DNA of 64,000 bases from Acinetobacter corruptisaponis. GTDB taxonomy: Bacteria > Pseudomonadota > Gammaproteobacteria > Pseudomonadales > Moraxellaceae. A model generated the notes under the pieces. It did not search any database. It was not told where the DNA came from and was given only the letters and a program-made list of their open reading frames with translations. Position numbers and translations under genes: made by a program. The stretch covers positions 558,001 to 622,000 of the forward strand of contig NZ_CP125669.1 of the NCBI RefSeq assembly GCF_030053775.1. The letters run 5' to 3'. Shown piece by piece: positions 9,209-17,874 of the stretch (within the stretch, counting starts at the first letter, position 1; the number at the start of each line of letters is the position of its first letter).

Positions 9209-10183
9209 CTATGGTGCTGGCACCACTGCATTAAATGGCGCAAGGCTTCTGGAATAGACTGTCACCTGTTTGTCTTTGCGCATCATGGCACTGGTAAACT
9301 GTCGTTTGCGTTCACTTAAAACTACTTCAATCTGTGCAGTAAAATAATTTGATTTACTGTCTAGCCATGCCGCAGCATCGGTCTTGTTTTGTGGTTCTAT
9401 TCCAGAAAAAGCATTCAGTTTCCATAAATCTTCAACACTATTGAAATAGGTCAATTCTGCCTGTTTGGTTTTTAGTTCCTGTTCTAGCATTTTCACATCT
9501 ATTTTGGGATCAATACTTGCCAATAATAAGGGAGCCGCCGTGTTCATGTTGATTTTTGTGGCTTCTGGCAATGCGGTGACATACGGTGCAATGAGGTCAT
9601 AATTTTTTCCCTCGAATCCTCTGACCAGCTTTAACTCCTCTACCTGATGAAACTTGGTATTAGAAGCCAAATAGGATGGATCCAAACCCTGATAATAATT
9701 ACTTTCCGCGCCCATCGCACCCGTAGTTTCATCATCGGCATCTTGCCAGTCAATTACGGCCTGACTCAATTCAGCAGGCAACCCAACGCGTTGCAATAAT
9801 TTTTCAAACCAGCGTCTTGCAGAGTCATCCACACTGCCATCAGCTTTTAACAAGTTATTTAAATTGAATTTTCCAGACTCATCCAGCAAACGGCCTGAAA
9901 CAAAACCATCCTCTACAGGAAAGGCTGGCATTGGTTTTGCCCAGTTTTCCTGTAGATGATCAATATTACCGCCATTGTCACTGTCCTGAATCAGCAATTC
10001 AGAGAAAAATGCCTCTGCACTTTTAGCATAAAGCAGGGATTGATCCTGACGCATCAAATAGCCTGTATTTTCAGAGGTATTGATCTGTCTTTTGGCAATG
10101 GTTGCAGCCAGAATTGTGGCTAAGGCCACCATCACTAAAATAGTGAGTAATGCAATACCACGTTGAGATGAGTAAATTTTCAT
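9209..10183 (-). CDS. gspK: Type II secretion minor pseudopilin GspK
   Basis: GspK is the large tip pseudopilin of the type II secretion pseudopilus. The 324-residue protein has a prepilin peptidase site after RG (SSQRGIALLTILVMVALA) and lacks the usual Glu at +5, which is typical for GspK. A large periplasmic domain follows with the SAM-like DWQDADDET segment near residue 145 and the NMNTAAPLLLASI helix-hairpin region. It overlaps gspJ by 4 bases and ends the cluster. The core gsp genes (C, D, E, F, G, L, M) are not in the window. Confidence 0.92.
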   Translation of the reverse strand: MKIYSSQRGIALLTILVMVALATILAATIAKRQINTSENTGYLMRQDQSLLYAKSAEAFFSELLIQDSDNGGNIDHLQENWAKPMPAFPVEDGFVSGRLLDESGKFNLNNLLKADGSVDDSARRWFEKLLQRVGLPAELSQAVIDWQDADDETTGAMGAESNYYQGLDPSYLASNTKFHQVEELKLVRGFEGKNYDLIAPYVTALPEATKINMNTAAPLLLASIDPKIDVKMLEQELKTKQAELTYFNSVEDLWKLNAFSGIEPQNKTDAAAWLDSKSNYFTAQIEVVLSERKRQFTSAMMRKDKQVTVYSRSLAPFNAVVPAP

Positions 10184-10821
10184 GGTGGCGTCGCCTGATT
10201 ATTTTGGCTTGCTGACAGCTTATTAGTATTCAGTAGACTATAAATCCACTCATAATCTGTGCCTGCAACAGTCAACTGTACCTTAAACCCTAAAGGTAGT
10301 TTTTTTAATTCAGTCACATCGTTTGGATCATTGATATTTTCAGGCCATTGGGTCAGTTCTTGTGGGTTGAGAACGGTAATTTTAAACTGGTCCACCCGTT
10401 CTAACAGCGTACTGGAAATCGGTTGCACCCGATTAGGGATATTGAGATTTGCATATTTTAAACGATAGACTTTCTTCTGTGCAGAATCATAGCGATATTC
10501 GATACGTTCATAAGGCGACACACCCTGCTTTAATGGATCTGAGACACCAGCCTTACTAAACATAAAACTTCGATCATTTAACAACAAAGCCGCTTGTAAT
10601 TGTCTACCATCATTGGCAGTTAAAGGAATGATTTGTAGGCTATCCCTCAAAATTTGCTGATAAGCGTCCTGTAGTTCAAACAGATAGGTTTCATGCTCCG
10701 CATTACGGTCCTTGACCTTTAACAAATAATCAAAGACTTTCCAGCCCAGCATTGAAAGTACCGCAAAAATTGCAATCGCAACCAACAATTCAACCAAGGT
10801 AAATGCTTGTTTATATTTCAT
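10180..10821 (-). CDS. gspJ: Type II secretion minor pseudopilin GspJ
   Basis: The 213-residue protein has a short positive leader, a type IV prepilin N-terminus (KQAFTLVELLVAIAIFAVLS) and a globular periplasmic domain with the GspJ-like RYDSAQKKVYRLKYANL segment. The residue before the cleavage site is Ala rather than the usual Gly. It overlaps gspI and gspK by 4 bases each (ATGA), showing tight coupling. Confidence 0.9.
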   Translation of the reverse strand: MKYKQAFTLVELLVAIAIFAVLSMLGWKVFDYLLKVKDRNAEHETYLFELQDAYQQILRDSLQIIPLTANDGRQLQAALLLNDRSFMFSKAGVSDPLKQGVSPYERIEYRYDSAQKKVYRLKYANLNIPNRVQPISSTLLERVDQFKITVLNPQELTQWPENINDPNDVTELKKLPLGFKVQLTVAGTDYEWIYSLLNTNKLSASQNNQATPP

Positions 10822-11207
10822 GATGTTTTGGCTTTTGCTGGGTAGTTAAAAAACACCATGTTGGTGACCCCTGCTTCAACTTTACCTTGTTCCGTATTAA
10901 ACAGGCTCACCTGCAATTCTATCCGCTGAATATTGGGACTAATGGTTGCCTGTGCCTTTTTGTCAATCTGCCAAGTTTCCCCCTGTGAGGTGACTTGTTT
11001 GGACTGCGTTCCCTCCAGCCATTCCTGATTCATTTCCATCATGGCCACTTCATTCATGGCCACAAATTGTGCCTTGGTCCGCAAAATCGCATTGGAGGTT
11101 GACTGTGTGTATTGCATGGCAATTTTAGTTAATGCAATCGCTGCCACAGCAAAGATAGCAAGTGCCACCATCACTTCAAGTAAGGTAAAGGCTTTAATCT
11201 TGTTCAT
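10818..11207 (-). CDS. gspI: Type II secretion minor pseudopilin GspI
   Basis: The 129-residue protein starts with a class III signal (KIKAFTLLEVMVALAIFAVA) and has the GspI fold with AQFVAMNEVAMMEMNQEW and GETWQIDKKAQ. GspI nucleates the tip complex with GspJ and GspK. The residue before the cleavage site is Ala. It overlaps gspH by 14 bases and gspJ by 4. Confidence 0.9.
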   Translation of the reverse strand: MNKIKAFTLLEVMVALAIFAVAAIALTKIAMQYTQSTSNAILRTKAQFVAMNEVAMMEMNQEWLEGTQSKQVTSQGETWQIDKKAQATISPNIQRIELQVSLFNTEQGKVEAGVTNMVFFNYPAKAKTS

Positions 11208-11745
11208 TTATTTTACCCAGATGATCGAGTTCCAGCTCATGGCCAATGGGTTGCTGTTCATAATAAAACTGAATACGAACAGGTTTGGCTTCGCCATTGC
11301 CAAACCAGATCAACTGTGGTGATTTACCACCTAATAAATCTTCATTCTTGGCTTGCGAATAATTCTCGCCATCTAAACTTTGAATACTAAACGAAACCTG
11401 ATCAGGTAACTGGCGTGGTTTAAATTCCTGATAAGGTTGCCAAGTGCGATTAGCCTGTTGTATTTGCTCAAGGCTTTGATCATGATATTCAAATAAATTA
11501 TAGCTAAAAGGTGCAACATCGGTTGCATTTTGCGTATTTAATGCCAGCACCTTGGCTTGATCGGTTGCTTCCTTATTGATTTTTTTTAAATCGAGAATAA
11601 ACATTTCTCTGGCTTGCATGGCACGGCGCTGATCAACACCACCAATATTTAACACCACCAAGGATGCCATGATGGTCATAATCACAATCACCACCATAAT
11701 CTCAATGAGGGTGAATGCCTGTTGTAATCGACGAGGTGATCTCAT
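11194..11745 (-). CDS. gspH: Type II secretion minor pseudopilin GspH
   Basis: The product of about 183 residues has a type IV prepilin N-terminus (QQAFTLIEIMVVIVIMTIMA) and a periplasmic domain. GspH links the tip complex to the major pseudopilin. The ATG at 11745 follows a weak GGTC site; an upstream TTG at 11757 would touch the tetR stop. It lies immediately after the TetR-family gene with only 12 bases between, which suggests one transcript. Confidence 0.88.
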   Translation of the reverse strand: MRSPRRLQQAFTLIEIMVVIVIMTIMASLVVLNIGGVDQRRAMQAREMFILDLKKINKEATDQAKVLALNTQNATDVAPFSYNLFEYHDQSLEQIQQANRTWQPYQEFKPRQLPDQVSFSIQSLDGENYSQAKNEDLLGGKSPQLIWFGNGEAKPVRIQFYYEQQPIGHELELDHLGKINEQD

Positions 11746-11757
11746 TTGCTTGACCAA

Positions 11758-12375
11758 TTATGAAGCAGCCACTTGTTCAAGTTGTTTTGGCATAGCCAAA
11801 GCTTGCTCAATATAGGCAACGCGCAAGGTATCTCGAGAGCCTAGATAACGCTGATAAAAACTTGAGTTGAGAATCACCGCAGCGCCATAAGTCAAAGACC
11901 AGATGGAAGCCAAATAATCGCGTGTGGTCATGCTGCTATGGATATCCACCAGATAGCTTTCTGTCATACGGATGATGATCCGCAGGCGTTGACGGCGAAT
12001 TTTATACAATTCACTGAATAGCAATTGAATCCCTTGCCCAGTCGTGGAAAGACGTTCCTCAATCTGGTGAAATAAAGCGGTACGTTCAGGATGATGAAGA
12101 TGATGCAGCATAAAGAATGCCAAATGTTCAGGAAAAGCCTTTTCAGTATCCTGAATCATTTCCAGCAACATTTTCTCGTTACGAATAATCAGCAACATAT
12201 ACAATTCATCTTTACTCTGAAAATGCTTGTATAAAGTTCCTTTCGCAAGATCCAGCTCAGCAGCCAACGCATCAAGCGTCATGCCAGCCTCACCATTTTC
12301 CAATAAGAGTTGTTCAGCAATCTGAAAAATCAAGACTTCTCGTGCTCTAAACTGAGCTTGGCGATCCATTTTCAC
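11758..12375 (-). CDS. TetR-family transcriptional regulator
   Basis: The 205-residue protein has an N-terminal TetR helix-turn-helix (GMTLDALAAELDLAKGTLYKHFQSKDEL, about residues 27-54). The C-terminal ligand-binding domain is all helical. Related regulators occur beside tatD and pilZ in gammaproteobacteria. The start could be GTG at 12375, well placed after AGGAAG, or ATG at 12369. It is placed between tatD and gspHIJK with almost no spacing, so it would be co-expressed with the secretion genes. Its ligand is unknown. Confidence 0.85.
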   Translation of the reverse strand: MKMDRQAQFRAREVLIFQIAEQLLLENGEAGMTLDALAAELDLAKGTLYKHFQSKDELYMLLIIRNEKMLLEMIQDTEKAFPEHLAFFMLHHLHHPERTALFHQIEERLSTTGQGIQLLFSELYKIRRQRLRIIIRMTESYLVDIHSSMTTRDYLASIWSLTYGAAVILNSSFYQRYLGSRDTLRVAYIEQALAMPKQLEQVAAS

Positions 12376-12406
12376 GTGATAACTCTTCCTAGTGCAACAA
12401 AACCGT

Positions 12407-13180
12407 TTATTTCAAATTTAAAAGATTTTCAAAATTCTGGGCAGTGATCATGCCAATCTCTTCAACCGATTTATCATATACATCACTGAGTGCTTTTGCT
12501 ACATACGGCACATATTTCGGTTCGTTGGTTTTACCACGATAAGGTACAGGTGCCAAATAAGGACTATCTGTTTCAATCAGTACACGGTCAAGTGGAACCT
12601 GTTTGGCGACATCTCGCAAATCCTGTGCATTTTTAAATGAGATGATGCCAGAGAATGAAATGTAGTAGCCACAGTCCAGAACAGCTTTCGCAGTTTCCCA
12701 GTCTTCGGTAAAACAATGCAAAATTCCATGTGTTGACTGCTCTGCCTTTATAATATCAACCGTGTCATGCTTAGCCGAACGTGTATGCACCACCACAGGT
12801 TTCTTTAAAATCTTTGAGGCCTGAATATGCCGTGCAAAACACTGCTTTTGCGCTGCAATAAAATCAGTGCTGTGATAGTAATCCAGACCAGTTTCACCCA
12901 AAGCCCAGACTTTTTCAGATTGGGCAAGCTCCACCAAATAATCTGTTGTCGCACGTGCCATGGTCTTTTCATCCTCACATGGATGAACACCAACCGTATA
13001 GCCAACATCAGCATGTCTGGACGCGATCTGTGACAATTGAATATGGTCATCCAGATCAACTGAAATTCCCATAAATTTTGACACACCCGCGAGTCTGGCC
13101 TGTGCAAGTGCCTGATCCAGATCTCCTTGATAAGGCGTTAAATCCAGCATGGTTAAATGGCAATGCGTATCAACAAACAC
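12407..13180 (-). CDS. TatD-family metal-dependent hydrolase (DNase-like)
   Basis: TatD proteins are TIM-barrel metal-dependent nucleases. The 257-residue product has FVDTHCHL at the N-terminus, GVHPCED near residue 65, ALGETGLDYYH near residue 92, VVHTRSA, LHCFTED and LIETDSPYLAPVPYRG, which together supply the metal ligands. The only possible start is GTG at 13180, with AGGA 8 bases upstream. It follows the pilZ gene at a short distance, a conserved arrangement in Acinetobacter and Pseudomonas. Confidence 0.9.
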   Translation of the reverse strand: MFVDTHCHLTMLDLTPYQGDLDQALAQARLAGVSKFMGISVDLDDHIQLSQIASRHADVGYTVGVHPCEDEKTMARATTDYLVELAQSEKVWALGETGLDYYHSTDFIAAQKQCFARHIQASKILKKPVVVHTRSAKHDTVDIIKAEQSTHGILHCFTEDWETAKAVLDCGYYISFSGIISFKNAQDLRDVAKQVPLDRVLIETDSPYLAPVPYRGKTNEPKYVPYVAKALSDVYDKSVEEIGMITAQNFENLLNLK

Positions 13181-13203
13181 TCTTTTTTTCCTATTTATGA
13201 CGC

Positions 13204-13548
13204 TTACATGGTGTAACTTGGGCGATCAAGGCCTTTTGAACCTGCCAGCAACTTTTCAGCCTCATTTTTATAATACACACCTTTTTCACCCATCAGTTGG
13301 ATTGCAAAACCCTGTGGTTTAAAATGTGTTTGTTTATAAGAAATCCAGATCACTTTACCCGTCAATGGAATCTTCTGTGCCTGATCTGGTAAGGTTGCCA
13401 GAACAAATACCTCCTGTCCCATCTTGACCGCCTGCTTGGTTGGAACAAATAAACCGCCGCCTTGCACAAAAGGCATATAACTTGATTGCAACGTTGCTTT
13501 ATCAGGAATATTGACCTGTATAATTCCACCCATCATTTGTGGTTGCAT
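13204..13548 (-). CDS. pilZ: PilZ-domain protein (type IV pilus-type)
   Basis: The 114-residue protein is a single PilZ domain with MPFVQGGGLFVPT near residue 26 and LTGKVIWISY near residue 62. It lacks the RxxxR and D/NxSxxG motifs needed to bind cyclic di-GMP, as in the PilZ protein required for type IV pilus assembly. AGGGGA lies 6 bases before the ATG. In related genomes it follows holB directly. Here holB is about 1.5 kb upstream, with extra small genes in between. Confidence 0.85.
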   Translation of the reverse strand: MQPQMMGGIIQVNIPDKATLQSSYMPFVQGGGLFVPTKQAVKMGQEVFVLATLPDQAQKIPLTGKVIWISYKQTHFKPQGFAIQLMGEKGVYYKNEAEKLLAGSKGLDRPSYTM

Positions 13549-13839
13549 AACATTCCCCTGTTAACACAAAAACCGAACACTTTTATATCACGCTGATTAA
13601 TCTAACAAATTGAACCGTCTATAAAAATCAATCTAACTCATACTTAGCAGATAAAAGATAAGTAATGAGTTAAAGCATTTACATCATTACTTTTTGATTA
13701 TAGGAAACATTGCTGGAAACAACAAATAATGTTTAATAAAAACGTTCAAACCAAAGGAATTTGCTTATTCTTTAAACAGAAGAAATTTTCTTTATATTTT
13801 TTATCTACATAAATAATATGAGCAAATACTCCAATAAAT
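13549..13839. other. A+T-rich gap upstream of pilZ
   Basis: I find no gene here. The notable element is an imperfect inverted repeat at 13634-13672 (taactcat-actta ... taagt-a-atgagtta). It could be a hairpin or an operator upstream of the pilZ-tatD-tetR-gsp cluster. Confidence 0.4.
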
Positions 13840-13862
13840 AAAACAGGACTTTAATAGTCCTG
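13840..13862 (-). terminator. Terminator after the split lipoprotein gene
   Basis: A perfect 7-bp stem (caggact / agtcctg) with a 5-base loop is followed on the minus strand by ttttattt. It lies 38 bases beyond the stop at 13900. Confidence 0.75.
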
Positions 13863-13899
13863 CCTACTTTTTTAAATTATAAATTTTTATAAAAATCTA

Positions 13900-14409
13900 T
13901 CACTTAGGATTTTTGACAATCTCCACTTTATCAAATGAGAACCAACATTCACCCTGTTCAGACCATTTTGATTCCGTAGTTCCCAATACGCCTGTCACTG
14001 TAATCCGATCACCCACTTTCAGGCTACTGATTTTATCGGTATTGACCTTAAGGTCATCTCGCGTCAGTCCCTGGCCTTTACATTGACTATTGACAGGATC
14101 TTTAAAGATCACGGCAATCTGGTTTTGAAACACCACATCACCCGTTTTGGTAATACGGGTCACAATTCCTGGCACCTCTAAACGTTGAGAATCCCACTTG
14201 CGTTTTGCAGTGATTTCATTCTGTTGCTAGTCTTTCCAGATTTCAGACAATGTTGCTTTCTTTGCAGGAGCAAGGCCACGAAAGTCCCCATTAAGAATAT
14301 CCCCTGTTTTATTCAATATGCCATCTGTTGCAGACATAGCAGAGTCCACAACCTGACAACCAGTTAACAATACAATTCCTAAGCAAACCATGCTTGTTTT
14401 TACATACAT
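13900..14409 (-). pseudogene. OB-fold (tRNA_anti-like) lipoprotein interrupted by an in-frame amber codon
   Basis: Reading from ATG 14409 gives a lipoprotein signal peptide with lipobox LTGC at residues 15-18, then ATLSEIWKD and a TAG at 14229-14227. The same frame continues without any other stop to 13900 as QQNEITAKRKWDSQRLEVPG and an OB-fold-like domain (KVGDRITVTGVLG, ECWFSFDKVEIV). The join WKD-(stop)-QQNEITAKRKW looks like the Y-x-x-N-E start of tRNA_anti-like domains. One 169-codon gene with a single nonsense change (for example from a Tyr codon) is therefore the simplest reading. The alternatives are two separate ORFs, the second starting at GTG 14175 without a signal peptide, or a sequencing error. 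Confidence 0.75.
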
Positions 14410-14527
14410 TTCGAAGTTCCTCTGTCGAACTAGATAATTATCTGTATGTGAAAAAATAACATATTATGTTATAAATGTGAAATTTTAACACTCATTGATT
14501 AATCTTTCACTGTGACTTTCAAAACGT

Positions 14528-14550
14528 AAAAAAACCGCCATAAAGGCGGC
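14528..14550 (-). terminator. Terminator after the 101-aa secreted protein
   Basis: A 5-bp GC stem (ccgcc / ggcgg, loop ataaa) is followed on the minus strand by seven T residues, 20 bases past the stop of the next gene upstream. Confidence 0.85.
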
Positions 14551-14570
14551 TTGCTGTTGAGATAAGATTT

Positions 14571-14876
14571 TTATTTTTCCGTACATTTATAATCAAAGTT
14601 TAATTTGCTAATCATTTGATCAGTATTGCGAGAAATAACTGCAATATTGTTTACTCCAGCTTCAATATAAAATTTTCCACTCACCTGATTTGGTATAGAA
14701 TTTTGAGGGTGATTAAATGAATAAGTGTATATACACTCATAAGCCTGCGAACCAGCATTAGAGGCATTGATTACAAAAGAAGAACCATTAATATCTGATA
14801 CAAACTTTGGCTCTGCCATTGCAAGAGTTGGCATGATGACCAGTGATAACCCGAGTGCTATAGATTTTATTTTCAT
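14571..14876 (-). CDS. Small secreted (periplasmic) protein of unknown function
   Basis: The 101-residue protein starts with a clear Sec signal peptide (KIKSIALGLSLVIMPTLAMA, cleavage after AMA). The mature part is beta-rich, with two cysteines (YECIYTYSF and FDYKCTEK) that could form one disulfide. The ATG at 14876 has AAGGA 8 bases upstream; a GTG three bases earlier is less likely. It has its own terminator. I do not recognise a family. Base composition is more A+T-rich than holB next door. Confidence 0.65.
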   Translation of the reverse strand: MKIKSIALGLSLVIMPTLAMAEPKFVSDINGSSFVINASNAGSQAYECIYTYSFNHPQNSIPNQVSGKFYIEAGVNNIAVISRNTDQMISKLNFDYKCTEK

Positions 14877-15098
14877 CACTATATTCCTTATTTTTTAATA
14901 TTATTGTGAAGTACCTCACATTTTATATTTTTTTTATACAGATGAAAGACTACAAAACAATTTAGATACAAATGTTACAGAAACACCTTAAAGTCATTTA
15001 ATTAAGCCTATGCCTTAGCTTTTCACAAATGCCTGTGATAAACGTCATTTTGATACAAGATTTTTTGACGGTACAAGATATGACAATAGCAACAAAAC

Positions 15099-16070
15099 TT
15101 AAGCATTCATTAATTGTATAAACAGTTCATCAAGCACCAATTGCGTCTGAACATTCTGCTCCACCATCAATTTCTTCTGCTGTAGATCTGAATAAATTGA
15201 AAACAGGCATTCCAAGTCATAGCATTGAATAATTTCTTGAAAATTCAGATCGTCATTCTTGATTGACTGATTTAATTTTAAAGCAATGACATCAGCTAAA
15301 AGATATTCAAACATCATCAGAAATTCTGAAAAACTTAACTCTTTAGACCACTTGTTTGCATAGTGCAAAGGCATGTTCTTTTCAGATACCAGCTTCAGCC
15401 AATCGTTTAAAAATGTAGCCCGTTTCTCTAGCCACTGACTCTGTTGAATCTCGATTGCCTTTAGCGGCATATCATTGCCAAGATTCAACAACAGTGAAGT
15501 TTGCTCAGATGTTAAATCTGGAATTTGCTGTTGCACAAAAGTCTGTGATTCTTGAGGGGTTAGACGATCCAAGGCGAAATGCTGTAGCCGACTGCGGATG
15601 GTTGCGGGTAATTTTAAGTAATGATCAGCAACTAAAATCAGCACTACACGCTCACCTGGTTCCTCCAAAGTCTTGAGCAATGCATTGGAAGAGGCAATAT
15701 TGAGTGCTTCTGCTGGCTCAATCATCACCACACGCCAGCCTTCGCCTGTCTGCTGCACGAAAGGCAATAAGTCACGGATTTTTTCAATCTTTATTTTTGC
15801 ATTTTGCTTTTTATTGTCTTCGTCTGTGGTGATATGCACATAATTGGGATGGGTGTCAGATTTCAGCCATTGACAGCTTGAACACTCACCACATGCCGCC
15901 TCAGCCTGTTTATTCAGACAAAGTACCCATGCAACAAACCGTTCGGCAAACTCCTGCTTGGCACAGCCTTGTTTACCATAAAACAGCAAACCATGACCAA
16001 GCTCAGGAAAGCGCGTGGTGAGCAAAGACCATGTTTGCTCATGCCAGGGATAAATCATGGTTTGTTGCAT
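15099..16070 (-). CDS. holB: DNA polymerase III delta-prime subunit
   Basis: Delta-prime is part of the clamp loader. The product (about 323 residues) has a degenerate P-loop (FYGKQGCAKQEF), as expected for a subunit that does not bind ATP. It also has the four-cysteine zinc module (CLNKQAEAACGECSSCQW), the SRC-like segment ATIRSRLQHF, and ASSNALLKTLEEPGE near residue 130. I start at ATG 16070; the longer frame begins with TTG at 16079. It follows kdsB closely and ends the exbB-holB operon. Confidence 0.93.
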   Translation of the reverse strand: MQQTMIYPWHEQTWSLLTTRFPELGHGLLFYGKQGCAKQEFAERFVAWVLCLNKQAEAACGECSSCQWLKSDTHPNYVHITTDEDNKKQNAKIKIEKIRDLLPFVQQTGEGWRVVMIEPAEALNIASSNALLKTLEEPGERVVLILVADHYLKLPATIRSRLQHFALDRLTPQESQTFVQQQIPDLTSEQTSLLLNLGNDMPLKAIEIQQSQWLEKRATFLNDWLKLVSEKNMPLHYANKWSKELSFSEFLMMFEYLLADVIALKLNQSIKNDDLNFQEIIQCYDLECLFSIYSDLQQKKLMVEQNVQTQLVLDELFIQLMNA

Positions 16071-16081
16071 ATCACTCAAGA

Positions 16082-16843
16082 CTATTCAAATAAACTAACA
16101 GGCATCGCATTTAAACGGTCTAAATCCGTTTGTGTATCTACCCCAGGAGGTAAATTCGCTTCTGCAACAGCAATGGCAATACGGTGGCCGTTTTCCAATA
16201 CACGCAATTGCTCTAGGCTTTCCAGTTTTTCCAGATTTCCCTGTTGCCATGTAACATATTCCTGTAACAGTTTCACACGATAGGCATATAGACCTAAATG
16301 ACGAAATGCCTGATCATGCAAGATAGGCTGTGACTGTTTTGCCCCATCACGATCATACGGAATGGTGGCACGACTAAAATACAATGCTTCATTGCGATTG
16401 CTCATCACCGCCTTGACAATGCTGTCACGTTGAAACTCATCTAACTGATGAATAGGCTCACATAAAGTAGACATTGAGCATTGTGGTTGCTCAACCAGAA
16501 GTTGTGTTACCTGCTGTACCAACTGTGCTGGAAGCAAAGGCTCATCACCCTGAACATTGACAATAATATCATCGGCAGACCAGCCTTTTAGACGGGCAAC
16601 CTCACTTAAACGATCTGTACCCGATGGATGATCAGCACGGGTCAACACCACATCAACCCCCTCAGCTCGACACACTTCGGCAATACGTTCGTCATCCGTT
16701 GCGACACACAAATCATCAAAGCCCTGTACTTTTTTGGCTTGATCAACTACACGCAAAATCATTGGGCGACCATGAATAAGCAATAAAGGCTTGCCTGGTA
16801 AACGAGAACTGGCAAAACGCGCAGGAATAACGATGTGTTTCAT
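16082..16843 (-). CDS. kdsB: 3-deoxy-manno-octulosonate cytidylyltransferase
   Basis: KdsB activates Kdo to CMP-Kdo for lipid A inner-core addition. The 253-residue protein starts with [18 protein letters not shown] (nucleotide-binding RxxSxRxxxKPL motif). It also has [23 protein letters not shown] and [10 protein letters not shown], all typical of the family. It sits 9 bases after lpxK, giving a compact lipid A/Kdo cluster. Confidence 0.96.
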   Translation of the reverse strand: MKHIVIPARFASSRLPGKPLLLIHGRPMILRVVDQAKKVQGFDDLCVATDDERIAEVCRAEGVDVVLTRADHPSGTDRLSEVARLKGWSADDIIVNVQGDEPLLPAQLVQQVTQLLVEQPQCSMSTLCEPIHQLDEFQRDSIVKAVMSNRNEALYFSRATIPYDRDGAKQSQPILHDQAFRHLGLYAYRVKLLQEYVTWQQGNLEKLESLEQLRVLENGHRIAIAVAEANLPPGVDTQTDLDRLNAMPVSLFE

Positions 16844-16852
16844 AGTTGCCCT

Positions 16853-17872
16853 CTAAGAAAATTGAATCCCGACTTGCTGTAACTGTTGTCGCAGCAAGTC
16901 ATAACAATCTGATGATAAAACTGCCTCAACAGGCACCACCCAAATAGGAATATTAAATTCAGGATGTTGCTTTAATAATGTCTTAAACTTAACCGCATCT
17001 TTTTCAGTAGTGATAATTAAATCATGATTATCAAATGTTAAATCAGCAATTTCATAATCATGATGATCTGGAAACTCATGTGCCTGATATTGGTTAACAC
17101 CCAGCTTATTCAGTGTTTGATAAAAACGCTGCGGAAAACCGATGCCCACCACAGCATTAAAATACTGCTTGGCATCAAAAGTGTTTGTGCTTGAATTGGG
17201 ATTGAGAAGATAGGGTTGCCCGATCTCTAAATGCATATTTCGCTGAGCTTGTGCAGTTTTGCTATGCTCAATCACGGTACCCTGTTTTAATCGCGATTTA
17301 GGTTCACGCAGATAACCTTCAGGTAATAACTTTTCATTGCCCAAACCACGGTTTTGATCCAGCACAATCCATTCAAGCTGACGTGCCAAAGCCCAATGCT
17401 GCAAACCATCATCACTAATAATCAGGTCAATTGCGGTAGATTTCAATAACAGCTCAATCGCTGCCTGACGGTTTGGGCCAACCGCCATCGGAGCATGGGT
17501 CGCCTGTACAATCAGACAGGGTTCATCACCCACCTGATCAGGTTCAGACATTGCAGTCACCAGAGCTGGAAAATTTCCTTTACCACCATAGCCACGACTG
17601 ATCACCCCAACACGAATATTGTGTTGCTGGAGATACTTGACCAGTTGAATCAATAAAGGGGTTTTGCCACTTCCTCCAACCGTGATATTACCAATCACCA
17701 TCACAGGCACAGGTGCGGTATATACTTTTTTAATTCCAGTTTTATACAAGCCCTGATTCAGGCAAAAACCAAAACGGTATAACCATGACAATGGACGCAA
17801 CAACACTAACCATGTTGCCTGTTTATTCCAGGCATCCTGAATGGTTTGCGCCAAAGACATGCCCAGAAACAT
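16853..17872 (-). CDS. lpxK: Tetraacyldisaccharide 4'-kinase
   Basis: LpxK phosphorylates the 4' position of the lipid A precursor at the inner membrane. The 339-residue protein has an N-terminal hydrophobic helix around LVLLRPLSWLYRFGF, the P-loop GNITVGGSGKTPLLI near residue 63, ISRGYGGKG, and ISDDGLQHW near residue 155. ATG 17872 lies 2 bases from the msbA stop; an internal ATG at 17860 is a weaker alternative. Confidence 0.95.
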   Translation of the reverse strand: MFLGMSLAQTIQDAWNKQATWLVLLRPLSWLYRFGFCLNQGLYKTGIKKVYTAPVPVMVIGNITVGGSGKTPLLIQLVKYLQQHNIRVGVISRGYGGKGNFPALVTAMSEPDQVGDEPCLIVQATHAPMAVGPNRQAAIELLLKSTAIDLIISDDGLQHWALARQLEWIVLDQNRGLGNEKLLPEGYLREPKSRLKQGTVIEHSKTAQAQRNMHLEIGQPYLLNPNSSTNTFDAKQYFNAVVGIGFPQRFYQTLNKLGVNQYQAHEFPDHHDYEIADLTFDNHDLIITTEKDAVKFKTLLKQHPEFNIPIWVVPVEAVLSSDCYDLLRQQLQQVGIQFS

Positions 17873-17874
17873 AT

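Noticed and set aside
12366..12381. Partial match to a ParB parS site (core ttcacgtga)
   Set aside because: Only about 11 of 16 positions fit the parS consensus and it overlaps the tetR start, so it is probably chance.
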